From Glomus cerebriforme (Eukaryota; Glomeromycota; Glomeromycetes; Glomerales; Glomeraceae), in assembly GCA_003550305.1 (NCBI GenBank), contig QKYT01000204.1:21559-85558 (forward strand): DNA of 64,000 bases. Reading direction: 5' to 3'. The notes beneath the pieces are model-generated. The model was not told the DNA's origin. It saw nothing but the letters and a program-made list of their open reading frames with translations, and did not search any database. Within the stretch, counting starts at the first letter, position 1. The number at the start of each line of letters is the position of its first letter. This document shows, piece by piece, positions 48,790 to 61,800 of this stretch. A program made the translations under genes and the position numbers.

Positions 48790-49030
48790 ATTATTAAATT
48801 AGCCTTTAATATTACTATTTATAAAGCTGATAGATGCACTGTTACATTATATCAGCCTCTTTTTTTTCAATCTCGATTTTTAATTAGAATTATTTTTAAT
48901 CGTTAATGGCTTTGCCGCCTTTGCGCATGTAATGTTAATTTATTCAAAGCCTGCTTTATTGAATTAGCCTTCCAATATTACCATTTTAATCAATCGGTGA
49001 GATAAATAATGTTGCATCGCCTCATTTAAT
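48790..49030. repeat. Two degenerate direct repeats, ~170 bp period
   Basis: AATTAGCCTTTAATATTACT (48799 on) and AATTAGCCTTCCAATATTAC (48964 on) each follow a CAAAGCnTG context. Both run on through a GATGCACTGTTACATTATAT / GTTGCATCG-like segment to GCCTC. About 170-bp unit, two copies; no coding sense seen. Confidence 0.5.
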
Positions 49031-49207
49031 ATACCTACCTTTTGTTTTGATTTCGAAATATGGTCTTATTGATGGTTTTTTTATTGTGGCTTTTAGAATA
49101 TCTTCTGATCATCGTCGCGTATGTTGATTGGATAATAAACATCATATCATAAAACGAAAAACTGCCACACGTGACCATATGTTCCATAGTAGAAAAAATC
49201 AGAGTTA

Positions 49208-49235
49208 TTAGGATTAGGGTAAGGGATTAGGGTAG
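49208..49235 (+). repeat. Interstitial telomere-like repeats
   Basis: TTAGGATTAGGGTAAGGGAT followed by TAGGGTAG: about four TTAGGG-like units, two exact. TTAGGG is the usual fungal telomere repeat. Only 28 bp, so it may be chance or the scar of a repaired break. Confidence 0.45.
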
Positions 49236-49676
49236 AAAACGGCATCTCCCGAAAATAAATCCGGCTACCATTTTTTTCTGGGTGATGCTAGGGTTGTTGT
49301 CCATAGTAGATGTTTTTTAATATTAATTATGTAACAAAATGAAAACTCCAACCATCGCATAATACTGTGCCTTGTAAATTAAGCAATGATGTATTGGAGA
49401 AATAAAAGAAATCTTACTGAAAATTCATAAACATATGTCCGCATTATCATTGTAGAGCACTGCACACTTAGAAAAAAAGAGAATTACAGTACTTAGCAGA
49501 CTTACACTAAATGTGATGTGTGTATCATGATTTAGTAATATCATACTTATAAAAATTTCATTTAAATGAAATTGTTATATGTTGGTTCATATCATTAAAA
49601 AGTATCTAAAAATCTTCATTTTTAAAATTTTATCATATAATTATTTGTTAATTAATTAAATTTTTGTTGTTTTAAT

Positions 49677-49743
49677 AGAATGTTGGAAGTATGAACCAAA
49701 TGATAGACCAACTACAAGTCAAATAGTAAGAAAACCAAATTGA
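49677..49743 (+). pseudogene. Relic of a protein kinase C-terminal exon
   Basis: After an acceptor-like TTTTAATAG, the + strand encodes ECWKYEPNDRPTTSQI and stops five codons later. C-W-x-x-x-P-x-x-R-P is kinase subdomain XI, and the form CWxYEPNDRP is typical of the large tyrosine-kinase-like family of Rhizophagus. No other kinase subdomain is found upstream, so this is an orphaned last exon. Confidence 0.7.
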
Positions 49744-50801
49744 TGGTAATGATAATATATACAATATCACAATTAGTTACATCTCAATTTGTAACATTAA
49801 TGGATTCCAAAATGAAATAATTAATTGATGTACAAGATAATATTATCATAAAAGTTCAAATAGAAATGAATGGAATCCTATTAAAATAGATGATACATTA
49901 TTTGCAAATACTTCATTGGTTGAAATATAAAAGAGAATGAAGAGAATATTATTTTAAAAGAAATTTTGGTTACATTTAAACAAGTAAATTTTAAATATGG
50001 CAGAAAGCTTTGAACAGAAATAAAAGCCTTAGAATTATTGTTTAATTACATTTATTTTTCTACCTGATTTAATCGATTTAATTACATTTTTAAAATAAGT
50101 TAAACTATTTTCGGATTTGATGCATGAGAATTTAATGATAAATTATAATTTTTAATCTAATAATAAAAAAAAAAAATTATGAAAATGCAAAAGTAATGGC
50201 GGCCAGATTTTTTAACATCATGAATGAAATTTGTAATAAGTAATTTTTTTGCAATTTCTGAAATAGAGACAAATAATACATATTTAATTAATATTTATTT
50301 GGCATCAATGCATGCTTCATTGCTTCAGACCATCTTTACATATTATTCGTACTGCTAATTAATGTTCTTTAATTTAACTTTTCAAAACTTTCTCCTTTTT
50401 CTCGCGTGTTATATCTTGAGAATTTATTAGTGGCAATTTTGTTTCAATCCGACTTCTGGCTTAAACAAATGACCTTTTTTTCCTTAAGTGTATTTTCAAA
50501 TTTTATTTTAATTGTATCAACTGTATCACGAATCACATCACAACCACATACAATTGATATCTAGCATTAACAGTGAATCTGAAATTATCACTTAAAATTG
50601 CAGTCAAACAGGCGATAAAGATAGAACAGGATTAAAAAGAATCATGAATAATAAAAAATGATCATAGTAACAATTTCGAGAAAGGTTTCTTGACTATATT
50701 GTAGACTTTATAATATGAATATAAGGAAATTTCCATAAAATAATGAATAATGAATGTAATAAATTAGGTTATTTAATAACCCAAGACGTTATTGATAAAT
50801 A

Positions 50802-51074
50802 TTATAAAGGGAGTAAGCAGACACAACCAGACCCATCGAAAGATCCACAAGAAGATCCATTGCCGGAACAACTACCGTCACAGGAAGGATATGAATCTTC
50901 ACAAAGAGGACCAGAGTTACCAGACTGAGGTTCAAGACAACGACAATTCTTCCAACTGCCTTGGCAACCTGTACCTTCAGGACAAAAGCCGGAACAGAAA
51001 CCATTGTCCAAACTACCGAACCATGAACATGGCGAAATAGAAAATGCGAAGAAAGAAAATACCAGAAAGGACAT
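50802..51074 (-). CDS. Small Cys-rich protein, possibly secreted (90 aa)
   Basis: Single open frame with twelve cysteines in 90 residues. Two tandem modules fit C-x3-C-x5/6-C-x6/7-C-x-C: FCSGFCPEGTGCQGSWKNCR followed by C, and SCDGSCSGNGSSC running to GSGCVC. The first 20 residues (MSFLVFSFFAFSISPCSWFG) are hydrophobic and could be a signal peptide. An overlapping ATG four bases upstream (51078) opens another frame, MNVLSGIFFLRIFYFAMFMV, that looks even more like a signal peptide but stops at once, so a one-base indel may have occurred. Codon use is much more GC-rich than the surroundings. Such repeats occur in small secreted fungal proteins; effector or wall-binding roles are guesses. Confidence 0.6.
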   Translation of the reverse strand: MSFLVFSFFAFSISPCSWFGSLDNGFCSGFCPEGTGCQGSWKNCRCLEPQSGNSGPLCEDSYPSCDGSCSGNGSSCGSFDGSGCVCLLPL

Positions 51075-52905
51075 TCATTATGTCTCGAAGCCCGATACTT
51101 ATCAAGAAAGGTTGCTTATAATATCATAAATTTAATTTTTCTTGGCATAAAACAAAAATTCTTGTACTATAAACAGAATACATATTTATGTGAACCTTTA
51201 TGATGATCGGCCTCATGTAAGATAAATGATAATAACTTCCATATTAATGAATATTTATTTGAAGAATGGTAGGTGTTTTATTGGGGTGCGCGTTCGACTT
51301 ATAAATCTAGTATCGTGTAGATTATAATAAATTTCTTATTAAATTAATGTATTATTATTATTGCAAAAGTATTCCAAGCCATTGTCTCTTTCATGAAATA
51401 GTTTGCTCTCTCAAAAAGAATTATGCAAAGCATTTCGTTTTTTTTTGTTTGAATACTACGGTTTAATTGCTTGTACTCTACAAATAATAAATTCCCAAAT
51501 AACAAACCAAATTTTCAAACTGTAAGACATAAGATTTTTCAGTCATTTGGGAAAGGTAAAATTTGCATACAACAGCAAAATACATAAAGCCGAAGAAGAA
51601 ATAATTCCATCGTTGGATTATTTAAATACGGTATATCAATTATCTAAAGTATATATATTTCACAATCTAGTCTACAGAAAGTGTGGGTATTTCATAGTTA
51701 TAGTTTATTATAGTTTAGGAATAACCGCATTTATCTTTAGTAATTTGAAAAGATATTTTATTTTGTATTTGGAGAGAATGCAATGAAACTAACTTTAATT
51801 TTTTGTTCTAAATATCATGTGAAATCCAAAGAATGGCCTAATATTTCATAACATAACTCTATCAGTAATTATATATAATTTAAAGATAAATCAGTTAATT
51901 CATGATTTATTTATTTATTTATTTTTTTTTGTTTTATCGTTCTCATTTGTTTTCCACATTATATTCACTGTTTTTTTTCTGACTTCGTATCATCTTCAGA
52001 ACCCGAGCTATACAAATAATATACATAAAAAAAACCTCCTCCTGGGTTAATGCAGTCCAGAATTATACAATGCCGGCTATATATATATCCTACTAAAAAT
52101 TAATAAAGACAAATTTATATTTTCAATAATTTAAACGATCAAGAACTTCGCATGTTTAACAGCAGTATATTATTTAGTTTTAATGTTAAATGAGTCTTTT
52201 GCGCTTCGACTTTCAACTATTGATTTAGGTTGAAAAAAAAATTTAATAAAATAACAAATATTTACAAGTTCTAGTAATTTGAAACTTTCTGATATTTCAA
52301 TGGACAAATTAAAATAATTAAAATTCAATTTTTGCTTTTAATTCATTTGTGGCTTCATTCGATATTTATAATGAGATCATTACGAAAATTTTTTGATCAT
52401 ATTATGTGGTGGCCTGATAATAACAAACGACGTACAAACAATCAAAGTGTTAACCTGTTTATTTTATCACAATTATAAATTTTTTATTTATTGTATAGAT
52501 TATATTGCTAATAATAATAATAATTAGATTTAATAAAAAATTTTTCCTAATAATACAAATTTTCACTATGGAATATACAATCAATCATGAAAAATAATAA
52601 ATACAATATTTTCAATATAGTTACAATGGTAAATAAGGAAAAATTTAGGTATCACGCTCTGCGATTTTCTTCTAATAATAGGTCGGAGTTTTCTCCTAAA
52701 CCCTTCCTTACGCGATAAATAAGTGTCAATAGCATTTTACAACTAAAATTCTGTCCCCCAGGATAATTAATAAAATGAAATTGCAGACAGCCGTGACAAA
52801 GGGTGACAAACCCAGTATAGAGCAATCACAGGCGCGATCCTTTAATAAATAATACAGATATAAATATACATTAATATATAGGATTTAAATAAAAAAATTA
52901 AAAAA
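51075..52905. other. Intergenic up to the housekeeping block
   Basis: Includes the upstream side of the Cys-rich gene, the ion-channel relic at 51465-51790, AT-rich spacer, and a GC-richer patch at about 52640-52850 that is probably the 3' region of the kinase gene. No further gene seen. Confidence 0.6.
51465..51790 (-). pseudogene. Relic of the ion-transport-domain gene, membrane-domain piece
   Basis: The DNA matches exon 5 of the gene at 44030-48555 in the same orientation. TACTCTACAAATAATAA (51473) corresponds to 45294 on, and GAGAAAGGTAAAATCCGC-like sequence near 51545 to about 45381. ATAAAGCCGAAGAA (51583) and CGTTGGATTATT (51612) follow. TATTTGGAGAGAATGCAATG (51766) is identical to 45843 on. 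About 240 bp between the last two matches are deleted, and frames are broken. This is a truncated duplicate of the local family. Confidence 0.8.
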
Positions 52906-54666
<1,761 letters not shown>

Positions 54667-54937
54667 TTTTCGTAACAAAAAAGCAATTTTAAAATCGGTT
54701 GGTTATATATGTGTGTTTCTAAGACCGACCACGTGGACCGAGTAAAGTAAATGCTTTTGTTTTCTACTAAAAAGGAAATTTATATAAAATATAAATTTGT
54801 ACTTTTAGAGTAACACGTGATAGCGGTGACAAATATCGTGACAAATAGGATTCAAAAAAAAAAAATAGTGACACAAACTTTGGTGATAAAAACCCCGATT
54901 CTTTTTGATCTAATATAGTAACGTTCCAGTAGTAAAA
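54667..54937. promoter_or_regulatory. Divergent promoter of kinase and CCT5
   Basis: The 271 bp between the two start codons must serve both genes. It contains the palindromic core CACGTG at 54730-54735 (GACCACGTGGACC), the kind bound by bHLH factors such as Cbf1/Pho4 in yeasts. TATATATGTG lies at 54703 on, close to the kinase side. No strong TATA faces CCT5. Leader lengths are unknown. Confidence 0.5.
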
Positions 54938-57263
54938 ATGTCGAAAGATATGAGTGCTGTTTATGCGACAGACGAATATGGTCGACCTTTTATCATCGTA
55001 AGAGAACAACAAAAGAAAAGCAGAATTAGTGGCATTGAAGCTATAAAGGTGAAAATTAGGTTATGAATTATTTTGATATTCTTGATTAATCAGTTCCATA
55101 ACGTTTTTATTATGATAGTCGCATATTTTAGTAGCGAAAACTGTTGCTAATATTATCAAGACTTCTTTGGGGCCTAGAGGTGTGTTATTAATTAATTTGC
55201 TTAACTATCGGGGATTATTATACTAACCCATTTTTTATACTTGATTGATTGAATCAACTAATCAACCGAAGGTCTTGACAAAATTCTAATTTCGCCTGAT
55301 GGGGATATTACCGTTACTAATGATGGAGCAACAATTTTGACTCAAATGGAGGTTGAACATCAGATTGCAAAATTATTAGTACAATTATCCAAATCTCAAG
55401 ATGATGAGATTGGTGATGGAACAACTAGTGTTGTTGGTATGTTTGTTAAAAAAAATTTTTTTTTTAACATTACATTTAAAAATAAAGACTTAAATAAACA
55501 ATTTTTAAGTTCTTGCGGGTGCACTCCTTGAACAAACCGAAACTCTCTTGGAACGAGGTATTCATCCTATTCGTATAGCAGATGGATTTGAAAGAGCTTG
55601 TAAAATTGCTGTGGAACATTTGGATAAAATTTCCGATGTAATAGAATTTACCAAAGATAATACTGAAAGTTTATTAAAAACTGCGAAAACAAGTTTAGGA
55701 AGTAAAATGTGAGTATTTAATAATTGATATTATAAAGAATCTTTCCAACAATTAACTAACTAATTATTATTATTATTTTGTTAGAGTTTCAAAAAGTCAT
55801 GAACAATTCGCTAAAATAGCAGTCGATGCAGTATTGTCAGTAGCAGATCTAGAACGTAAAGATGTTGATTTTGAATTGATTAAAGTAGATGGAAAAGTAG
55901 GAGGTTCACTTGAAGATACTGCATTAGTACAAGGAGTTGTAATTGATAAAGATATGTCACATCCTCAAATGCCACGTGAAATACGTGATGCCAAAATTGC
56001 TATTCTAACATGTCCATTTGAGCCTCCTAAACCAAAAACTAAACATAAATTAGATATTACTTCTGTTGAAGAATATAAAAAATTACAACTTTATGAAAAA
56101 GAAAAATTCGAAGAAATGATCAAACGCGTTAAAGATACTGGTGCTAATTTAGTTATTTGCCAATGGGGTTTTGATGATGAAGCTAATCACTTATTGATGC
56201 AAAATGAATTACCATCTGTCCGATGGGTTGGTGGTCCTGAGATAGAGGTATTTTAATACACTTGTTTGTCTTATTGTTAAATTACAAATGTTTAATTATC
56301 ACACATATGACTTGGTTAATTTTCACATAGCTTATTGCCATTGCTACAAATGGTCGTATCGTTCCTCGTTTTGAAGATCTTAAGCCTGAGAAACTTGGTA
56401 AGGCCGGTCTTGTTCGTGAGATTTCCTTTGGCACTACAAAGGATCGTATGCTTGTTATTGAAGAATGTTCAAATTCTCGTGCCGTTACTGTATTCGTTCG
56501 TGGTAGTAACAAAATGGTGCGAAATTATCCTTTTTTTTTCTACGAGTTGTTTATAATATATGACGCGTTTTTGATAATGAAATAATTTTTCGGTTATAGA
56601 TAATTGACGAAGCTAAAAGATCTATTCATGATGCTTTGTGTGTTGTACGTAATCTTGTTCGTGATAATCGTGTTGTATATGGTGGCGGTGCTGCTGAAAT
56701 TAGTTGTTCACTTACCGTCTCTGAAGCTGCTGATAAGGTAATTTAATATTCAAAATAAATTTTGTATTTTATCTTGTGTAATTATAATTTTAAACTAATT
56801 AATTTATTATTTATTAAGATATCGTCCATTGAACAGCATGCTGTTCGTGCATTCGCTAATGCTTTAGAAGCGATTCCTTTAGCTCTTGCGGAAAACTCTG
56901 GCCTTTCTCCAATAGAGACATTGGCTGATATCAAATCACGTCAGATAAACGAAAAGAATAGTCAATTAGGAATTGATTGTATGGGCACTGGGTCTAATGG
57001 TAAATATATTTTTTTCTTTTTTTTTTTTAAAAAAAAATAATTATTAACCTAAATCTTATTTTTGTTAGATATGAAAGATAAATTTGTTTATGATCCACTT
57101 ATTTCCAAAAAGCAACAATTCTTGTTGGCAACTCAACTTGTAAAGATGATACTTAAGATAGATGATGTAAGATAATTTATGTATATGTTTATTTTTCTTT
57201 TTTGATGTGAATATATACATTATAACTCTTTTTTATGATTATCAGGTCATCACAACCAATTAA
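54938..57263 (+). CDS. CCT5: CCT/TRiC chaperonin subunit epsilon (539 aa)
   Basis: Ten exons: 54938-55048, 55119-55179, 55272-55436, 55510-55708, 55785-56247, 56331-56516, 56600-56737, 56819-56999, 57069-57166, 57246-57263. The product is a subunit of the cytosolic group II chaperonin that folds actin, tubulin and other proteins with ATP. Class hallmarks are SLGPRGLDK (53-61), [18 protein letters not shown] (105-112) for ATP binding, and [10 protein letters not shown] with GGG at 423-425. The epsilon assignment rests on N-terminal [15 protein letters not shown], apical-domain [13 protein letters not shown] and C-terminal KIDDVI. Length fits the family (about 540-560). The last exon carries only five codons. 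Nothing is missing. It converges with SUP35. Confidence 0.96.
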
Positions 57264-57710
57264 ATTTATAAGTAAAAAGCGGATGTTTGAGTACTTTTAT
57301 TATCAATAAAAATTACAACAATAACATTGTTTTGTAAAATGTGTAAACTGTCACATATTCTTTATAATATTATTACATTGTATGATATATCGTGTGCTGT
57401 AGAACAACAACTCAGTAACCAAATTAGCTTAATAAATATTAAAATATAAAATTGAGTATGGATATAATTTCCAAAATATATTTATTGTTTAAAGGAAAAA
57501 AAATGCGATATATGTTTTATAAACACATTTAGATTATTGAACCGGAACAAAAACCATTATTGCTAACGTTTTAATTTATTCTTTTTGCTCAAATATTTTA
57601 GAGGGAAATTCCGATCATGGTTAAAAAATTACAATTAAATTTGTATCATTGCATCATTGCTCAAAAGAGAAATTTTTTTTATCTTAGTTCTATTTTGTAA
57701 AATTAATTCA
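57264..57710. other. Intergenic between convergent CCT5 and SUP35
   Basis: 447 bp holding the 3' ends of two convergent genes. AATAAA-like words (AATAAAAATT near 57304 on +) may serve polyadenylation. No gene or RNA seen. Confidence 0.6.
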
Positions 57711-60618
57711 TTAATTTTCAATAACCTTAGTAACTTTCCCGATCGCAATTGTTTTTCCTATGAAAGTTCATTATTAAGAAAATATTAATATCAATCTTAA
57801 AAAAACAAAAATACAATAATAATTAAATAAATGATACCTTCGTCTCTAAGAGTAAATCTTCCCAATTGAGGATAATCCTCAAACGTTTCCACGCAGATTG
57901 GTCCAGGAGTTTCAAGTCGTGCGATTACCTTTTGTCCTTTTTTAACAAATTGTGGTGCTCTCTTTGATTTCTTTCCTGTCTTTTTCTCAAGTACATGTAA
58001 AAGAGCCTTAAAAAAAGGAATTAATTTAATTTATATAATAAACCTGGTTTCATGTAATAAGTATTGATAAGTTAAATCAACTTACAGAGACGGATATTTC
58101 TTCAACGCATGAATGTATGTGTAGAACTGCACTGTATCCAGCACAAATGATATTCTTATGTTCTAAAATAGCAAGTTGCGCTTCAAAAGTAGTTGTTGTC
58201 TTTACTGGACTTTTAATATCACATATAACAAAACCAGTAGAACATTCCTATAAATTAAATTAAGATTGTAGATTTAATAAATAATTAAGGAAACGAAGAT
58301 ATAGAATTAATAAACAACAAACCTCTTCTTCGATACCCTTAAGACGTAACCGAACATTATCACCACAAGAACTGGTGGTTACTTCATCTTCAAGCTCATT
58401 GTAAACCGCAGATACTTCAACGGTACGCTATGATCAATAAAATAATTCGACGATATCAGAGAATAGATAATGAAATTTTTTTTTGAATATATTAAACTAA
58501 TTAATTACCTTGTTAGGCATAATAATCACACTTTGACCTTTAGTGACTTTTCCAGATTCTATTTTTCCCACTACAATAGTACCCATATCCTAGAAGACAA
58601 ATTATATAGTTTAGCTTTAACTATCAAGAACCTTTATGAATTAAATAGTATTAAAACATACTTTATATTTCTCTATAATTGGTATCATCAATGGGGCATT
58701 AATTTTTCTGTCTAATGCTTGCATGTTATCCAAATATTCCAATATCGATGGACCACTGTTAATATAATAAATATTACAAATTAAATACTAAGAAATTTAA
58801 ATAAAAGAGAAATTGGTTGGTGATATCCTACTTGTACCAACTACAAATATCTTTTGAGATTTGATCCTTCAAATTCAAACCGGTAAAGCCAGATACTGGT
58901 ATAAATTCAAGATCTAAATTATCATTGGAAAAAAAAAATATCTTTAGTTGTACTGATTAATTCATAAATTGAAGATTTAAAATAATTATGGAAATAATTA
59001 TGGAAACCTCGAAATTTTTTTTTTTTTATAAAAAAAATCAACTCAAATAATCAATACATTCTTTTTGCCCTTACCTGTAGCGGGATTAAACCCGCTTCCC
59101 TTCAAAAATGGTGTCAATTTATTAACACATTCATCATATCTAAATAAATAGAAACAATAAGTTTTCGAATATAGATAGATTAAAAAAAAAAAATTCGTGG
59201 CAATAAATCACCTATCCTTGGACCAATTCACTGTCGGGTCATCCATTTTATTAATTGCAACTATCAATTTGTTGACGCCTGAAGTTTTCGCCAAAACAGC
59301 ATGTTCACGTGTTTGACCACCCCTCTCGAATCCTGTTTCGAACTCGCCTTTCCTAGCAGATATAACCTAAAAGTAATAAAAAATAATCAAAATGTTAATT
59401 GTGTATTTAATTTTCCCTCAACATTGCACATAAAAAATTATACTGTACCAATATTCCAACATCTGCCTGAGATGCACCACCAATCATACTGGGTACATAG
59501 TTTTTATGACCTGGTGCATCTAAAATAGTATATCGACGCTTATCTGTTTCAAAATAAGCACGACCGCATTCAACTGTTTTTCCCTGTAATGAATTGTCAT
59601 TAGAATATAAAGATATAATCACACAATTTATAAGTTTGAATATAAGAAATACCTTTGCCCGCTCTTCCTTATTTGTGTCGAGTGCCCATGATAAGTACCA
59701 TGACTCACGACTTTGTTCCTTAGCTTCTTTTTCGTATTTATCCATAGTTCTCTGATCGATCATCCCTGTCAAAAACCTTTGTAAAAATTTAATTAGGTAA
59801 ATAATAATACTTACAAATTATAAAATTATATTAATTGTATTTGGAATAATGACATATACTTACAGGATATTGCCACCCATGGTGGATTTACCGGCATCTA
59901 ATTGCAAATTGAAATAATAATCGTAAGAAATATGTCGAGTCATCAATTAATTGAAACAAAAAAGATTCTGATCTCTCGGACTGGGCTTGATCATGATGGA
60001 ATATTAAAACCAAATTGTAGTTTTCCAGATTTCCAGATCTACTTCCATCGATAGCAATAAAAATAAAAATAGGAAAATTGAGGATCAGGTCCGCAAATGA
60101 GATTTTAATTATGTTACTAACCTACATGCCCGATGAATACCAAATTAATATGCTCTTTTCCATATAAATCTTCAATAACTTCGCTATCTACAGCCTCATC
60201 TGCTTGATCCGCAGCCACAGGAATCGGATTTTTATCATTTGTATCATTTTTATCACTTTTATCATTTTTATCGTTTTTATCATTTGGTTCATTTAGTTCA
60301 TTTGGTGGTTCTGGTGGTTTTGGAGTTGGTGCTTCAGCAGGAGCCGGCGCAGGTGCAGAAGTTGTTTGAGTGGCTAAAGTAACCATTAATAACAAATAAT
60401 TATTTTAAAGTACTTTTGAATAATCAGCTAATTATATCTTATAACGAACCATTCTGAAGCCAGCTAGGTACAAATTCTTTTGCATTTACATTTGGTTTGA
60501 AGACGGAAGCATTAGCATTTAGACCCATTTTTGAAAATTTTTGTGGAAGAGAAGTTTCAGCTTCTGCCGCCTCTTCCCAATTTTCTTCAGGAGGTATTTT
60601 TATATTCTCTTCGCTCAT
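57711..60618 (-). CDS. SUP35: Translation termination factor eRF3 (557 aa)
   Basis: Fourteen exons: 60618-60450, 60373-60122, 59897-59864, 59776-59653, 59583-59449, 59366-59212, 59139-59075, 58913-58832, 58755-58662, 58589-58509, 58427-58323, 58247-58086, 58006-57838, 57757-57711. The protein is the GTPase that works with eRF1 to release finished peptides at stop codons. Motifs: GHVDAGKS (138-145), DAPGH (215-219), [15 protein letters not shown] (277-280), then two EF1A-like beta-barrels ending GKVTKVIEN. The N-terminal extension is short; it has a PAM2 motif [17 protein letters not shown] (33-49) for poly(A)-binding protein, then Pro/Ala-rich and NDK-repeat segments. The Q/N-rich prion domain of budding yeast is absent. 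HBS1 is the alternative but fits less well. Confidence 0.95.
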
Positions 60619-61018
60619 TTTAACTTTTATTTTTTAGGATAAAGACGATCCAAGGTGCCAAAAATGACGCACTTCATTTATTTTTTTTGAGTATTACAAA
60701 TTCGGTATCACCATTTTTTATTTAGCGCCCCAATTATTCTTGATCAATCACGTGTTAGTATTGTATTTGTTGCCGGGTCCTGGGCACTGTCCTCGCATCT
60801 CGCAGCGGCTAAAATCTAATTCTGGCCCGCATTATTCTTAACTTGGCAGGAATTAGATCGTCAATTACTAACTAATAAAACCCGTGACGCAATGATGCAT
60901 TAATTAGTTGGCATAGCATGAAAGTGTCAGACAAATTGCTTTTTTCGGGGGGACGTCTAAAGCTGGGAGCAAATCACGTGATAAAAGTAGGTTACATAGT
61001 AAAAATGTGATTTTATAG
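60619..61018 (-). promoter_or_regulatory. SUP35 promoter region with two CACGTG sites
   Basis: Upstream of the SUP35 start the sequence becomes GC-richer (60770-60860). It holds CACGTG at 60749-60754 and an extended palindrome ATCACGTGAT at 60973-60982. No clear TATA. The same core occurs in the kinase/CCT5 promoter, so a common bHLH-type factor may act on this block; this is inference. Confidence 0.4.
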
Positions 61019-61225
61019 AGGTTGTGACTATATAGAGGCTTTTTTTATATAATCTTTATATGAGTTATGTGTGATTATATAGGTCTCTTCTTCATGATCA
61101 CAGGTGATATTATCAGTTTGGACTCCATTATCCACAACAAATGCAACTGGTAATTCTTTTAATGATAAAGAATATGATGTGACTATATGGGGTGTGACTA
61201 TATATAGGTCTGACTTGTATCTCAC
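61018..61225 (-). other. Short element with GTGACTATATA repeats and a coding relic
   Basis: GTGACTATATAGAGG (61024), GTGATTATATAGG (61070), GTGACTATATGG (61178) and GTGACTATATATAGG (61193) are direct repeats at both edges of a 200-bp patch. The inner part (61070-61170, - strand) encodes SYSLSLKELPVAFVVDNGV and ITCDHEEETYIITH in one open frame (61225-61028). It looks like one exon of a lost or mobile gene. The family was not recognised. Confidence 0.4.
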
Positions 61226-61800
61226 TGATTTTTATTAAGTATACTTTTTCGGTTATTTGTCACACAATTATTTGTCACATTCGTAATTTCTTAAATGTCA
61301 AAAATCTTTCTAAATCGGGCGATTTACCCGCTTTAGACGACCTCTTTTTTTGGTTATCTTACTATTGGCAGTATGTTCTAAATATAGTGAAGTGAAGTTT
61401 GGTTAAGCAAAAATGTATATATGTCAATTTATAAGATCTTCTTAGGTACGGTAGACTGTTTGTAAAGTCCGATGTTAGAAGGAAATATATAACAAAGCGC
61501 GATAACATTTTTTTGATATAAATTGTTAAAATATATGAGAGAGAAACCAAATTTAATCAAACTTATCAAAACCATAATAATCAAATCATTTGGTTAGCTG
61601 TCTCTATTATAGGTATACACATTACTTGTGCAGTGATTGTGTGAGAGATCATTTCATAATCAGAGCAATAAAACAAAGATTTAATTCTCAATGAAGCGTC
61701 GTTTAATTAATAAATAGTAAAATGTAAATAAATAAAAAAGCGCATATCATTCAATGACCATTTATTCACTACTATATTTGTGTTTGAAGATAAACGCAAA
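61226..61800. other. Intergenic, 3' flank of acyl-CoA oxidase
   Basis: About 575 bp of AT-rich sequence with no supportable gene; contains the 3' end of the acyl-CoA oxidase transcript. Confidence 0.6.

Larger units (their letters stand above)
48556..50801. other. Intergenic between channel gene and Cys-rich gene
   Basis: Holds the promoter of the ion-channel gene (no clear TATA), the degenerate repeat at 48790-49030, a telomere-like patch at 49208-49235 and a kinase relic at 49677-49743. The rest is AT-rich spacer. A GC-richer patch at 49110-49300 has no recognised gene. Confidence 0.55.

Noticed and set aside
50743..51040. Q/P-rich + strand frames opposite the Cys-rich ORF
   Set aside because: The opposite strand has a regular cysteine pattern and a hydrophobic start, so the + strand frames are better explained as shadows; a real antisense gene cannot be fully excluded.
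54767..55012. 81-codon - strand ORF upstream of the kinase
   Set aside because: It lies across the divergent promoter and exon 1 of CCT5 and has no domain.
59301..59528. + strand ORF within SUP35
   Set aside because: Antisense shadow across SUP35 exons 5 and 6.
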